Assembly (NCBI RefSeq): GCF_001761485.1
Contig: NC_090775.1
Coordinates: 1,488,001 to 1,552,000, forward strand
Reading direction: 5' to 3'
Length of the DNA stretch: 64,000 nt
Source of the DNA: Yarrowia lipolytica
Lineage: Eukaryota > Ascomycota > Dipodascomycetes > Dipodascales
Positions 1-9,852 of the stretch are shown here, piece after piece (the first letter of the stretch is position 1; the number at the start of each line of letters is the position of its first letter). Both the position numbers and the translations under genes were made by a program. The notes beneath the pieces were generated by a model that ran no database searches, was not told where the DNA came from, and worked only from the letters and a program-made list of their open reading frames with translations.

Positions 1-200
1 TCCAGCTCCAGAGCTCGAGACGAGGCAGACTCTCCCTCCTTGGGGGCCTTGACCTTCTTCTGCTTGGCCTGTCCAAACTTGCTGGGGTCGGCGGCCTTCT
101 TTTCCTTGGCGGGCTTGGCCTCCTTGGTCTCCTTAGGAGCCTCGGCAGCGGGCTTGTCGCCCAAAACCACCTCCTTCATCTTATCAACGAGTTCAGCCAT
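1..200 (-). CDS. 5' end of a lysine/alanine-rich protein gene, possibly cytosolic threonyl-tRNA synthetase (partial)
   Basis: Only the first 66 codons are present; the gene runs off the left edge. The start is the ATG at 198-200, followed by a peptide beginning MAELVDKMKEVV, then a Lys/Ala/Pro/Glu-rich stretch ending in SSRALEL at the window edge. Charged, low-complexity N-terminal appendages of this kind are common in eukaryotic cytosolic aminoacyl-tRNA synthetases. In human threonyl-tRNA synthetase a similar lysine-rich leader is followed by RAELNPWPEYI, and the last visible residues could be the beginning of that segment. This is a weak resemblance from memory and the catalytic domain is not visible, so the protein could be another lysine-rich factor. 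That a real minus-strand gene starts here is more certain than its name. Confidence 0.4.
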   Translation of the reverse strand, partial: MAELVDKMKEVVLGDKPAAEAPKETKEAKPAKEKKAADPSKFGQAKQKKVKAPKEGESASSRALEL

Positions 201-2062
201 TTTCGCGTGGTGAGAATCGAGTCCCAAGATTTTACTTTTTGGAAACGTCAGAATTTTGCAGTATGGGAGTTACTGGTCTCAGGGTTACGCAAGTGGGGTT
301 AGGGGAAGACCCGGCAAAGTCGCGATATTTCTACTGTATGGCGTAGATTCGACCCGTTTTTGTACAAGTACTTTGGTTATGACTCATACGTGGAGAAACG
401 ACACTCTTGTCAAGCGGATGAAACATTATGAGTCAGACAACCCGCTGAGGGTTATGACTGACTGGCGTAAGAGGTGTTTAACACAAGGCAGAGAAGGGAA
501 ATATGGTAAGTAAAGAGAAGCTATGAGAGCTGTTAAGTGATTCCAATTGGCTTTGATAGACACCTTTATGGTCCTGTTCTTTCTCATCTCTCTTGAATTA
601 AACAGCTACCATCAACATAACCCCTTGGTAAGAGTCTGAATCTTAGAGTAGGCGACTGGACAGGTACAAGTGCAAGTACGAGTACTACATCTGTGCGGTA
701 GCTGGAGTTTTAACGGTATTTAATTGTCATGATTGTTCTTCCGACGAGCTCTCGTCTTTCTTTTGAGGGTGTTATTACGCTGCCATCCATACAGATACTT
801 CTATAGCATCAGGCTTAGTAAGATGGTATGAGTGTTGCTGAACAGGAAAGGAGGAGGCGAGCTTCTCTGCTAAGAGCACTTGTTGGTTTATTGGTCGACT
901 TTTCGGGCTCTGCATTTGTTCTTTTAGTTCTTCCGATGTAAACACGACATGTTTATATTCTTGCTGGATCTGGAGCTGAAGGATACCACCAGGCTGTTCT
1001 TTTTTACCGTACAATTGTACGAGGTGTTGATGAAGTACAGTATGTACTCATACGGGACTACTCATACGGGACTACTTGTACTCGTCTGTAGCTGATATCT
1101 TGCAGCACGGCTGTGAGATTGATCTGCTTCAATGGATGATGAACCAAGCAGCAATTTCCCAAAACGAGAAATCATCTTTCTTGTTACAGCTCATGCGAGC
1201 AGCACTATCTTTTTTACATCCAGACAATGAGTTCCTATCTACAGTAAACTGGACGAATACCTTTTGAGGGAATGCCATATCTGGTCGAATACCTCCACAG
1301 CCAGGAGGATCACTTTAACAGTTTTATTCTCTCGCCCGAACCTCGTTTTCCCTCCTTTCCCTCCTTCCCCTCCTTTCCCTCCTTCCCCTTTTTTCCTCGT
1401 TTCTATAGATTCTTTCCTCCATTGCAAAATAACCAGAGGTCAGCTCACGGCCCATTTTTCGGCTCGCTTTTTTGAAACGTGCATCTCTCGTGCATATTTC
1501 ATGCATGGTGTGAGGTTAGTGCATACGCCACCTGGATCAGACCCGAAGAAATACCGGCGAATATGCGCCTGACGAAGACAGACTGTTAATAGCCGGGCGC
1601 GTCTTGCATATTAATTATGCAGGGCAAAAAATTGAGCAAAATCGGGCCGACAAAAACGCTTCGCAAAACTGGTCCTGGCACCAGGAGCACCTTCCATATC
1701 CAGCATTAATAATAGAGCTAAGCTTAACGATCTGGGGAAGAAAGTGGCAGTGTTGATGATGCCATGAAAAGAAATGTGGGGATATAAATGCACCATTTTT
1801 TTGGGTGAAATCAATACTTTCAGAGTCTCCCTTCAAATTTCTCTCTTCCTCTTTCGACTATGTCAACACCTCCGCCAACGCCACTCGCTCTTCCTCCCGC
1901 ACACGTGCAAACTTTGATATGACTCGGTGATGCAGCAAGCTCACATAAAATTGGAGACGGTAGGAATCGCCACTTGCAACACTACTTATACTGGCGCTGG
2001 AGCTTTCCAAAGACGACAGACACTCATTCAACTGACACTAGACGAAACGATAACTACACAGA
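201..2062. other. Intergenic region, divergent promoters (partial gene / SQS1)
   Basis: No convincing gene in 1.9 kb. It holds a direct repeat of a 14-mer containing CATACGGGACTACT at 1049-1076, a polypyrimidine tract (CCCTCCTTT type) at 1346-1400, GTAC-rich motifs at 661-690, and a CACGTG E-box at 1902-1907 about 155 bases before the SQS1 start. Short open frames here lack coding character. Confidence 0.6.
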
Positions 2063-4630
2063 ATGGGAAAACGAGGCGGAAAACGAGGGTCGTCACGCGG
2101 ACGTGGTGGCTTCAATAACCGCGGAGGACGGAGCGGAAGAGGCGGCCGGGGAGGCCGGGGAGGCCGAGGAGGTGGACGAGGAGGAATCACCATGCCCACT
2201 GGATACCATAACTTTTGCGACGACGAATTGGACGAGTCCATCAACTTCAACTACAACCGCAAGCCGTCACAGCCCAAAGATTATGACGATGATTCGAGGA
2301 CGTCTGGACGCACCACGCCCAAACGAGCCCGTGGAGGCCGGGGACGTGGATCCGGCGACCGAGGAGGTCGCGGCGGATCACGTGGACGAGGTGGAAACGG
2401 CGGATCGAGTCGAGGAGGTAAAAAGAATGGCTGGAGAGACGAGAAACCGTCGCTGCTGAGCTCCATTCTAAACTCTCGACAACACGCGTCGGAGAACCGA
2501 GAACACATGTTCAACAAGTCGCTTCGGGGCGCCGAGTTCATCACGTTCATCAAATCTGCCGAGGTCTATGATCCGTCCAAATTGCTCAAGGATGTCGGTG
2601 TTACAGTCGAGGAGGCCAACGTGGTCAATGAGGTGGAAGATATCCATATTATTGTGCCCGAGGTGATTCCTGAAGTGCAAGACGTGACCGGTGCAGATGC
2701 TCAACTCGAGGATCAAGAATCTGAAGATGAGGAAGTTGTGACTACCATCACCGAGACTTATGCAGATGATGGAGATAACCAAGAAGACGACGACGACGAA
2801 ATGCTTGTTGACGGGAACGGACAGTTGGTTGACGATTACGACGATGACGAAGATGACGACGACGAAGACGACGAAATTGACGAGGAGGTTGATGACGATC
2901 TGATTGCCGACGAAAACGCCGTCGACGTGTCTACCCTGCAGGACGCCATAAACGAGGTTGCCAACGATACCATCAACGACGATCGGAAGGAAGAAGACCC
3001 CAGTGAGGGCTCCGAGGCTGACGACGAAGAAGATGAAGCAGCTGAGTTTGTCATGGATACAGAAGGAGACCCCGATATGGTGGACATGGAGTTTATGGAG
3101 ACGGATTTCGCGTACCTCAACAAGAAGAAGCGGGCCGAAAAGTCGCGTACTCCCCTGACCAGCTCCACAGCCGTCATAAGTGATCGACCCGTCGCTTCCG
3201 TTTCTGCAGACACAACTCTTGTGGGGTCTGTCGCCTCCAAGAAACGACACAATGCCGATCCTCGAGCAGTGGATATTCCCGAGTACAACTCCGACATTGA
3301 TCCGGAGGTGCTCAAGGACTACATCGAGAGTATCAAGAACGAAGATGAGGGCTCCGATGCTGAGAACATTGATTGGATCCGATCTGCTCTGGGCACTCAG
3401 CTTGGAGGAACTGAGCAATATTATGTTGACAGCGACGACTCTGAAAATGACGACTTTGACGATGATGACGAGGATGACGAGGAGGAGTACGAGTGGCCCG
3501 AAAATGGTACAGTCGGGTGCATCAGAAACATTGTTGCTACTCGAGCAGCCTCGCAGGGCTACCAGTTTATGGTTGAACACACTCTGGACGCTGATATGGA
3601 GGAGTGGTGGAACGAGGATCTCATTCGAGACTCGGTGGCAGAGCATCTTGGTGTTTCTGTCTCTGAGCTCCCCGATGAGGCGTACAGATGGTATGTGACT
3701 CGTCTTGGAGGCGATATCGAGGATCCTGATCTGTCTGAGGAAGGAATCAATTACAGCGACTACTATGACGATTCCGACGAAGATGAAAAGGCACGAGAAG
3801 CGTCTGAAATGGACTCGCTCATCCAGAGTTTGATTGACGACGAGGTGGACGACCGAAAGGCGCTCATGGACCACGGATACACTCCCCCCATGACCAAGTC
3901 TCGTGGCAAGAACCAGGTGCCAAACTTTGGCGTCAACGATCCCGAGCTGCAGGCTCAGCTGGAAAAGCACTGGGTCAATTCCCGAGCTGCCAAACGAGCC
4001 AAGCGAGAACAGCGACAGGCTATGCGAAAGCAGGGTATGTTCACCAAGGAATTCAAGCAGGGAGGTATCATCCCCTTGCATGCCAAGTACCCTATTTTGA
4101 TGACTGTTGAGGAGGCCCGCAAGGAAATTGAGATATTCATCAACGCTCCTAACAAGCCCATGGTTCTGGATTTCCCGCCCATGGGAGCCGAGTTCCGAAG
4201 CGTGCTTAAAAAGCTGTCTGCATGCTACCACTTGAAGCCTGATATTCACGGCGTTCAGAAGAGCAAGCATGTCAGCATGCTGAGAACCTCCCGAACGTCG
4301 TGCCACAACAACAATTACATCCAAAAGTTTCACGATAAGTTCCCCAAGAAGTTCAAGCTGGTGATCCGAAACGCAAAGTACTCAACCGAGCAGTACCTGT
4401 ATGAGACCAAGCACCAGAAGGGCTCCAAGCGGTCAGCTGTCCGTGTTCATAACCGAGAAGGTGAGATTGTGGGTCATGAGGCTCCTGCCATTGACGATTC
4501 CAACATTGGACGTCTGCTTCTTCAGAAGATGGGCTGGACCACGGGCGAGGGTCTCGGTGCTCAGAGCAGAGGTATTTCTGAGCCCATCATTGCCAAGGTC
4601 AAGATCAGCAAGCGGGGTATTGGAGCTTAG
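2063..4630 (+). CDS. SQS1: SQS1-like R3H and G-patch protein (activator of the Prp43 helicase)
   Basis: 855 residues. The N-terminus is arginine/glycine-rich (about residues 4-40 and again 90-125), as expected for RNA binding. A very acidic Asp/Glu segment covers roughly 210-290, with more acidic patches to about 590. An R3H-like segment lies near 690-750 and a C-terminal G-patch near 813-855, with the motif MGWTTGEGLG. This order (RG-rich, acidic, R3H, G-patch) matches yeast Sqs1/Pfa1, which binds and stimulates the DEAH helicase Prp43 in ribosome biogenesis and spliceosome disassembly, in nucleus and cytoplasm. The start is the first ATG before the RG-rich segment. The acidic GAC/GAT runs create a long but meaningless open frame on the opposite strand. 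No intron is needed. Confidence 0.93.
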   Translation: MGKRGGKRGSSRGRGGFNNRGGRSGRGGRGGRGGRGGGRGGITMPTGYHNFCDDELDESINFNYNRKPSQPKDYDDDSRTSGRTTPKRARGGRGRGSGDRGGRGGSRGRGGNGGSSRGGKKNGWRDEKPSLLSSILNSRQHASENREHMFNKSLRGAEFITFIKSAEVYDPSKLLKDVGVTVEEANVVNEVEDIHIIVPEVIPEVQDVTGADAQLEDQESEDEEVVTTITETYADDGDNQEDDDDEMLVDGNGQLVDDYDDDEDDDDEDDEIDEEVDDDLIADENAVDVSTLQDAINEVANDTINDDRKEEDPSEGSEADDEEDEAAEFVMDTEGDPDMVDMEFMETDFAYLNKKKRAEKSRTPLTSSTAVISDRPVASVSADTTLVGSVASKKRHNADPRAVDIPEYNSDIDPEVLKDYIESIKNEDEGSDAENIDWIRSALGTQLGGTEQYYVDSDDSENDDFDDDDEDDEEEYEWPENGTVGCIRNIVATRAASQGYQFMVEHTLDADMEEWWNEDLIRDSVAEHLGVSVSELPDEAYRWYVTRLGGDIEDPDLSEEGINYSDYYDDSDEDEKAREASEMDSLIQSLIDDEVDDRKALMDHGYTPPMTKSRGKNQVPNFGVNDPELQAQLEKHWVNSRAAKRAKREQRQAMRKQGMFTKEFKQGGIIPLHAKYPILMTVEEARKEIEIFINAPNKPMVLDFPPMGAEFRSVLKKLSACYHLKPDIHGVQKSKHVSMLRTSRTSCHNNNYIQKFHDKFPKKFKLVIRNAKYSTEQYLYETKHQKGSKRSAVRVHNREGEIVGHEAPAIDDSNIGRLLLQKMGWTTGEGLGAQSRGISEPIIAKVKISKRGIGA

Positions 4631-5113
4631 ATGGGGAGGATAGAGGTACATCAATTGCATAATAGATGATGATATGGTAGATGAGGTGTAGTCACATTTT
4701 GCAAGCACGAAGTATGTGGCGTACATATATACATGCAAATACATGCATATATCAAGCAGGAGGATACGACATTCTTCATGTAGAAGAATCTGTTGGCGTA
4801 TTGTTAAGTTGATTTTGATATTTAGTTGTGCTCTTTTTTTCATTATTTTGCTGTTTCTGCCATTTCCAAAATAAGCTCTCCATAATGTCCTCGCAGGTGG
4901 CTTGTGCATGTTGGATGCATATTTTATGTGGTTTACTGCAATTAAATGCAATTAAATGAATTAATAGTCAACGGTCGCTGGCCGCTCAATTTACGGGTAC
5001 AGTGATTACTGTTGTGAATAATGCAGCTCAATTATGTTATGAATAAATAGGTCTCTGGGGAAAAGCTCAGGAAATATGATGGGGTTTTGTAGTTTGGGTC
5101 CAAAACAAGATGC
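4631..5113. other. Intergenic, convergent 3' regions
   Basis: AT-rich 3' flanks of SQS1 and the minus-strand cysteine-rich gene. Nothing else seen. Confidence 0.6.
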
Positions 5114-5356
5114 TTATTTCAGGTTGGTGAAGTCAACCTCGCCCTCCATCAGACCGGCGTTCTCCTCGTTCTTTCGGGAGCAGGTGCACTGAGAGGCCTG
5201 TCGCATGCCGCAGGAGCAGGCGTCAGTGGGCTTGACGTTCTCGACGGCAGCCTTGGAGCAGTCGCAGTGCTGAGCGGGCATCTTACCACAAGAGCAGGTG
5301 GCTTCGATAGCACAGACACAGGAGTTGGACTTCTTGCAGCAGGTAGAGGCGGCCAT
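5114..5356 (-). CDS. Small cysteine-rich metallothionein-like protein of a conserved fungal family
   Basis: 80 residues with 12 cysteines at 6, 7, 13, 15, 21, 23, 31, 33, 47, 49, 57 and 59, mostly as C-x-C pairs, among Ser/Ala/Lys-rich linkers. It ends in the acidic, cysteine-free tail GEVDFTNLK. This matches a family of small ascomycete proteins (Pfam DUF7871, from memory) that begin with a CC...C-x-C block, repeat C-S-C-G / C-T-C blocks and end in ETDFT-like tails. The pattern implies thiolate binding of copper or zinc, but I know of no demonstrated function. It is longer than, and unrelated in arrangement to, the 30-residue metallothionein at 36.4 kb. A TATA-like element lies at 5466-5471 and a tandem GGTT run immediately precedes the start. 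Its promoter carries the three-copy module described separately. Confidence 0.9.
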   Translation of the reverse strand: MAASTCCKKSNSCVCAIEATCSCGKMPAQHCDCSKAAVENVKPTDACSCGMRQASQCTCSRKNEENAGLMEGEVDFTNLK

Positions 5357-7871
5357 TTTAATAGATGTTTGTGTTGGTTGGTTGGTTGGTTGGTCGATTG
5401 GTTGTTCGTGTCAGATGTGTAGCTTGGAGGCTTGATACTGAAACTATCGAGCGTGTGGAGAGGTCTTTATACTAGCCACACCATGTCATGCTCGTATACA
5501 TGTTTTAGACTTCTCGCTAACCTTACGCCCCCGCTGACCTTTTCCGGCACTGTGATTGGCCGGTTGGTCCCATAACGCACGTGACCCATCAGTGGCGTGT
5601 CTCGCTGACCTTTGCTGGGGATTTGATTGGCTGACGAGGAGGGTGAATCACGTGATGATCTGAGAGGTGCACAGATATGCTGACCTTTGAAGCGCGTCTG
5701 ATTGGCTGGGTCGTGACCAAGTCACGTGATCCCGAGAGTGGAACATTCCCACAACCTGTTTAATCATGGCGAATACACAGGGCTAAGGTGGCTGGTAAGG
5801 TGGCCAAAATAAGACGCAAAAAGTGAGGCTTGTGTGTGGGTTATCAGATTGTCTCTGGAGGGGCGAATACGTTGGGAAAAAAATGGAAAAACGGGAGGAA
5901 TTGCTGAGTAATATTTATTTGGACCTTGTGACCGACCCGTGTCGCAGCAAACATAATCCTGGTTTTGATGGACGATGCCAGTATCGAGTATGTAGAAGAA
6001 CAGTTTCAAGTAAGAGACGTGGTGTCCATAGAGCTGCCGATGATACTCACTGTAAAGGTACATACTACAGTAGTCCATAGTCTTGAACATTCAATGCGCT
6101 CCAATGTTGTGATGAATATTGCGTCTTACCATGAAGAGTGGTTGCAGAAGTTGTATCATTTGATTGGACATTTCACGCTGATTTGATTCGTATGGCAAAA
6201 TCTTTTTCCTTACAGAACGTCGACTTTTTGTAGTTGTGCTGTGGTAAAATAATCGGACAATTTTGGCCGAAAGTGGCAGACTTTTGACGAGGTTTGATCG
6301 ACGATCTATGAAAATTTTAATCAAAATCATAATTAAAAAATAAATAAATAAATAAATCAAATTAAAAATCCAAATAAAAATCAAATAAAAATCAAAAAAA
6401 AAAATCAAATAAATAAATAAAAAAAAAAAAAAAAAACCATTGATCTTACTGTCGAATGTACGATACAGCACCACTCGCACTGTCTTATATGTACGTATGC
6501 TGTACTCTCGTATCAGCCTATTCCCAGAAGTGATAAAAAAGAACCGTCGCTGTTGATGTTGACGAAAACAGTCCAACATCCTATTCGTACAGTGCATACG
6601 ACTACGGTACACGAACTTGTATCTCTCCTGTTCCGCTGTTGGTCGCACCATCGCTTACCGTCTAGTTGGTTAAACCTATTGTATGTACTGTACATACTCG
6701 TACTTGTAACTAATAACCACCGTTATCCACGCCGTTATCCGTTGTGCCATTGTTTACTTGTATCGTACTTCGGCTAATCGCCTGAGTGGTGTGAGTATAA
6801 AAAATGGCAGTCACACTTGTATTGCTGTACTGCGCCACACCTTAGCTGACCATACCTATGACGTTCCACGACGAGCACCGGTCCGGCACCCGACTCGTAC
6901 TCGTCGTACTTGCAGCCTCATCCATACCCAGCAATGATGCCATGTTCCTATCCAGGGCACGGCCTCTTCATCACACCACCTGTGCTTCCGAGACTATATG
7001 TAAGCAAGTTGGGCAGTGTAAGTGGTGCAGGTCATGTGACCTTGTAAACAACAACCCGACTTTACAGTAACGCTTGGACACACTTGTTGGCCTGTTGAGT
7101 CAACCCGGGGCCAACCCAAGGCAACAAGGAGACCAAACCATCAATATATCGGACCAATATATCGGACCACGGTCGCCGCCGAATCGCCCCACATGGCGCT
7201 GGGCCGTTCCAGCTGAGCTGATGCCCCCCACGTCGCTCCCATCGTATATCCAAACCCTATCAGCATTTTTTCTGAAAAAGGCCGTTAAACGACATATACG
7301 ACTTGGGAGTTGGATCAGTAGGCTGATGTTGATTTTTCAACCCATTTTACCAAACCAAAAAGCTAATCTAGCCGAGTCGATGGCGGATCGCGGACATGCT
7401 ACTCTAGACCACGTTCCGGACGGCGGTTTCGACCGGCGAGGTTATGAGTACGTCAGAAGCAGACAGAAGAACAGATTGCGAGCACAAATCCGAGACCCAC
7501 GGCCCCCTAAAACACGTCCAGGGCCCTAATCAGATGTGCCGTCGCGACGCCCCTGACGTGTTCACATGTTGAGTTTGGATGCAGAAGGTTCAGCATGTTT
7601 AGCCCGTTTGGGTTATCAGATGATTGCTTGCGGGGGTCGTTGGGGACCATTTCCACACGAATACACGGAAAAAAACCACACAGTCACACTCACCGTGTCA
7701 GTGCCATCATGTTGGTGCCCTTTACCCCCCAAATATCCCAGTTTACACATCTTGCAACCCCCCCGGGATACGACGCAAACGACAGGGTTAGGAGCAAAGG
7801 CTAATACTTTTCGTGTTTTATAGGCCCTCCCATCCCACCCTTTGGAGTCCCATATCTCACCTCGACACACC
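5357..7871. other. Large intergenic region, divergent promoters (cysteine-rich gene / ERG25)
   Basis: No supported gene in 2.5 kb. Besides the triplicated module it holds an A/T-rich simple-sequence tract (AAAT and poly-A) at about 6308-6437, a 13-bp tandem duplication AATATATCGGACC at 7143-7168, and GTAC-rich motifs near 6681-6710. A TCGTATA at 7242-7248 matches the core sterol regulatory element bound by Upc2-type factors in yeasts, but lies 630 bases from ERG25. Confidence 0.6.
5534..5729 (-). promoter_or_regulatory. Triplicated composite promoter module (TGACCTTT / ATTGG / CACGTGA)
   Basis: Three modules in one orientation, each carrying CTGACCTTT (5534, 5605, 5680), then GATTGG, an inverted CCAAT box (5554, 5625, 5700), then CACGTGA (5578, 5649, 5723). 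The first two elements start exactly 20 bases apart in all three copies. The second and third start 24, 24 and 23 bases apart. Sequence between the elements is not conserved, so this looks like selected spacing of binding sites rather than a recent tandem duplication. Read towards the cysteine-rich gene, whose start is 178 bases away, the order is TCACGTG, CCAATC, AAAGGTCAG. CCAAT would be bound by the Hap2/3/5 complex and CACGTG by a Cbf1-type bHLH factor (family knowledge). The AAAGGTCAG factor is unknown to me. Confidence 0.75.
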
Positions 7872-8801
7872 ATGTCTTCGATTCTCGAGAGCATCAACTC
7901 CACCGTCACCCCCGCGGCCTCCTACATCGGCACCTACGCCAAGCTGTCCGACGCCCACGCCGACACCCTCAACATTGTCGAGCGGGTGTGGGCATCATAC
8001 TTTGTGTGGTGGGGCAATGATCTCATTGCTTGCGGCATCTTCATTTTCCTGCTGCACGAGATTCTCTACTTTGGCCGGTGCGTGCCCTGGATGATCCTCG
8101 ACCAGATCCCCTACTTTCACAAGTGGAAGATCCAGGGCGAGGCCAAGGTGCCCTCTGTGGCCGAGCAGTGGGAGTGCATGAAGTCCGTGCTCATCTCGCA
8201 CTTTATGGTCGAGGCCATCCCCATCTGGGGCTTCTACCCCGTCTGCAAGTACGCCGGAATTTCCATCGACGTGCCCTTCCCCTCCTGGATGAAGATCTGT
8301 GCCCATCTCGCCCTATTTTTTGTGCTGGAGGATACCTGGCACTACTGGCTGCACCGAGGCCTTCACTACGGTCCCTTCTACAAGCACATCCACAAGCAGC
8401 ACCACCGATACGCCGCTCCCTTTGGTTTGACTGCCGAGTACGCTCACCCCGTTGAGGTGGCTTTGCTTGGTGTCGGAACTGTGGGCATCCCCATTGCCTG
8501 GGTCATGCTAACCGGTGATCTCCATCTCTTCACCGTGTCTGTGTGGATCGCCCTGCGACTCTTCCAGGCCATCGACGCCCATTCTGGCTATGAGTTCCCC
8601 GTGTCTCTGCATCACTTCTTGCCCATCTGGGCCGGTGCCGACCACCACGATGACCACCATCGATACTTCACCGGCAACTACGCCTCGTCGTTCCGATGGT
8701 GGGACTTTGTGCTCGACACCGAGGCCGGTCCCGCCGCCAAGGCCGAGCGACAGCAGCGACTTGCCGCCAAGGCTGCTAAGAAGGCCAAGAAGCAGCAGTA
8801 A
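7872..8801 (+). CDS. ERG25: C-4 methylsterol oxidase
   Basis: 309 residues, the same length as the S. cerevisiae enzyme. It oxidises the C-4 methyl groups of 4,4-dimethylzymosterol in the endoplasmic reticulum, acting with Erg26 and Erg27 in ergosterol synthesis, with cytochrome b5 or reductase supplying electrons. The three histidine clusters of the fatty-acid hydroxylase superfamily are intact: HYWLH at 157-161, HKQHH at 174-178 and HHDDHH at 258-263, which ligate the di-iron centre. Several hydrophobic segments span the membrane, and the Lys/Ala-rich tail ending KKAKKQQ resembles an ER-retention dilysine context. The start at 7872 is chosen over an in-frame ATG 30 bases upstream because it reproduces the family N-terminus and length. 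Codon use is strongly biased, as in highly expressed genes. Confidence 0.98.
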   Translation: MSSILESINSTVTPAASYIGTYAKLSDAHADTLNIVERVWASYFVWWGNDLIACGIFIFLLHEILYFGRCVPWMILDQIPYFHKWKIQGEAKVPSVAEQWECMKSVLISHFMVEAIPIWGFYPVCKYAGISIDVPFPSWMKICAHLALFFVLEDTWHYWLHRGLHYGPFYKHIHKQHHRYAAPFGLTAEYAHPVEVALLGVGTVGIPIAWVMLTGDLHLFTVSVWIALRLFQAIDAHSGYEFPVSLHHFLPIWAGADHHDDHHRYFTGNYASSFRWWDFVLDTEAGPAAKAERQQRLAAKAAKKAKKQQ

Positions 8802-9852
8802 GCGACCCCGGCCACTCACTACGGTCGCGATACCCAATCCCGATCCAAAACTGACCCCAGTATATACATAAGTTATTTAATATGATACATTTCTCCTTAC
8901 GACGAAGCGCCCAAAGCGCTACGCTCGAAGCTCTACGCTAGAAGCTCTACGCTAGAAGCTCTACGCTCGAAGCTCGACGCTCGATTAGCTCTCAGATCAT
9001 GTACTTCAGATGCCCTCATCGTGTATAAATAGAAGCAGAAAAACAATTCCCTTTGGGGAAAGAGACAAAGAAAGGAAGGGTGAGGAAGCCCAAAAGAAGT
9101 AATGTGAAACTTTGCCGAAGTGACCCAACTTGGTGAACATGTTGTGATGGTGGAATAGGAGACATGTGGTTGATTGAAGGGAGGTTACAAGAGCCGGACT
9201 ACATGATTTCAACAGTAGCCAGCATTACCTTTACTGTACTAAATATAATAATATATTATTATTATGGATTTATTATTATGATTATTATTGTTTAAGTAGG
9301 TCTTACATAATTCGCATATATACGAGAGTGTCTCATGACTAGACCAACAGTACCTACACACTTGTGGTACAATGTATATCAGGAGAGTGATGGCGTTACA
9401 TCGGTGTTTCTTTTTCCAAAACACATCTACATGCTCGTGTGATCCTCCTGGTCAGTGGCAATACAGCTGTTTATGATGGATCTAGGGCTAGATCAACATG
9501 AAGAGAAAGAATCAAGACGAAGGACAGAAGAGATATAGCATACACCGATATCGTCTCACAGAATCCCAGTTACCAGTGGTTACTGTACTCGTCCATACAC
9601 CGTGGAATACCCTCAAGTATCGTAGGGACCAAAGAGCTGTCAGTGCCTCTGGCAGTCTTTCTACCACCTCTCCCTCCATCTACCAACTGTCGTTTATGTC
9701 CATTGTTCCATGCTATGGGTCTGTAAAGACCACTGTACCCGCATCGTGTCTACACTCAACTCGCTCCAGGCGCTCCGCGGAGGACCTACCGCTGCCATGG
9801 CCTTGGCCAGTCGCAGCCCCTCGCACTCGTCAGTCTATAAATATATAAATAA
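8802..9852. other. Intergenic, convergent 3' regions of ERG25 and SRB8
   Basis: Contains the 14-bp minisatellite at 8918-8984 and an A/T stretch near 9240-9295. No gene seen. Confidence 0.6.
8918..8984. repeat. 14-bp minisatellite downstream of ERG25
   Basis: About four and a half copies of a unit GCTCTACGCTAGAA (8930-8943, 8944-8957, 8958-8971) with degenerate flanking copies; variants alternate TAGAA and TCGAA. It lies 120 bases after the ERG25 stop. Confidence 0.9.

Noticed and set aside
1239-1572. Several overlapping open frames around the pyrimidine tract
   Set aside because: They arise from the CCCTCCTTT repeat, which is open in several frames and yields only Pro/Ser/Phe or Gly/Arg repeats.
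2468-4333. 621-codon open frame antisense to SQS1
   Set aside because: Produced by GAC/GAT/GAG runs of the acidic SQS1 domain read backwards as Val/Ile/Leu.
7074-7529. 151-codon plus-strand open frame upstream of ERG25
   Set aside because: Composition and codon use differ from neighbouring genes and no domain is visible.
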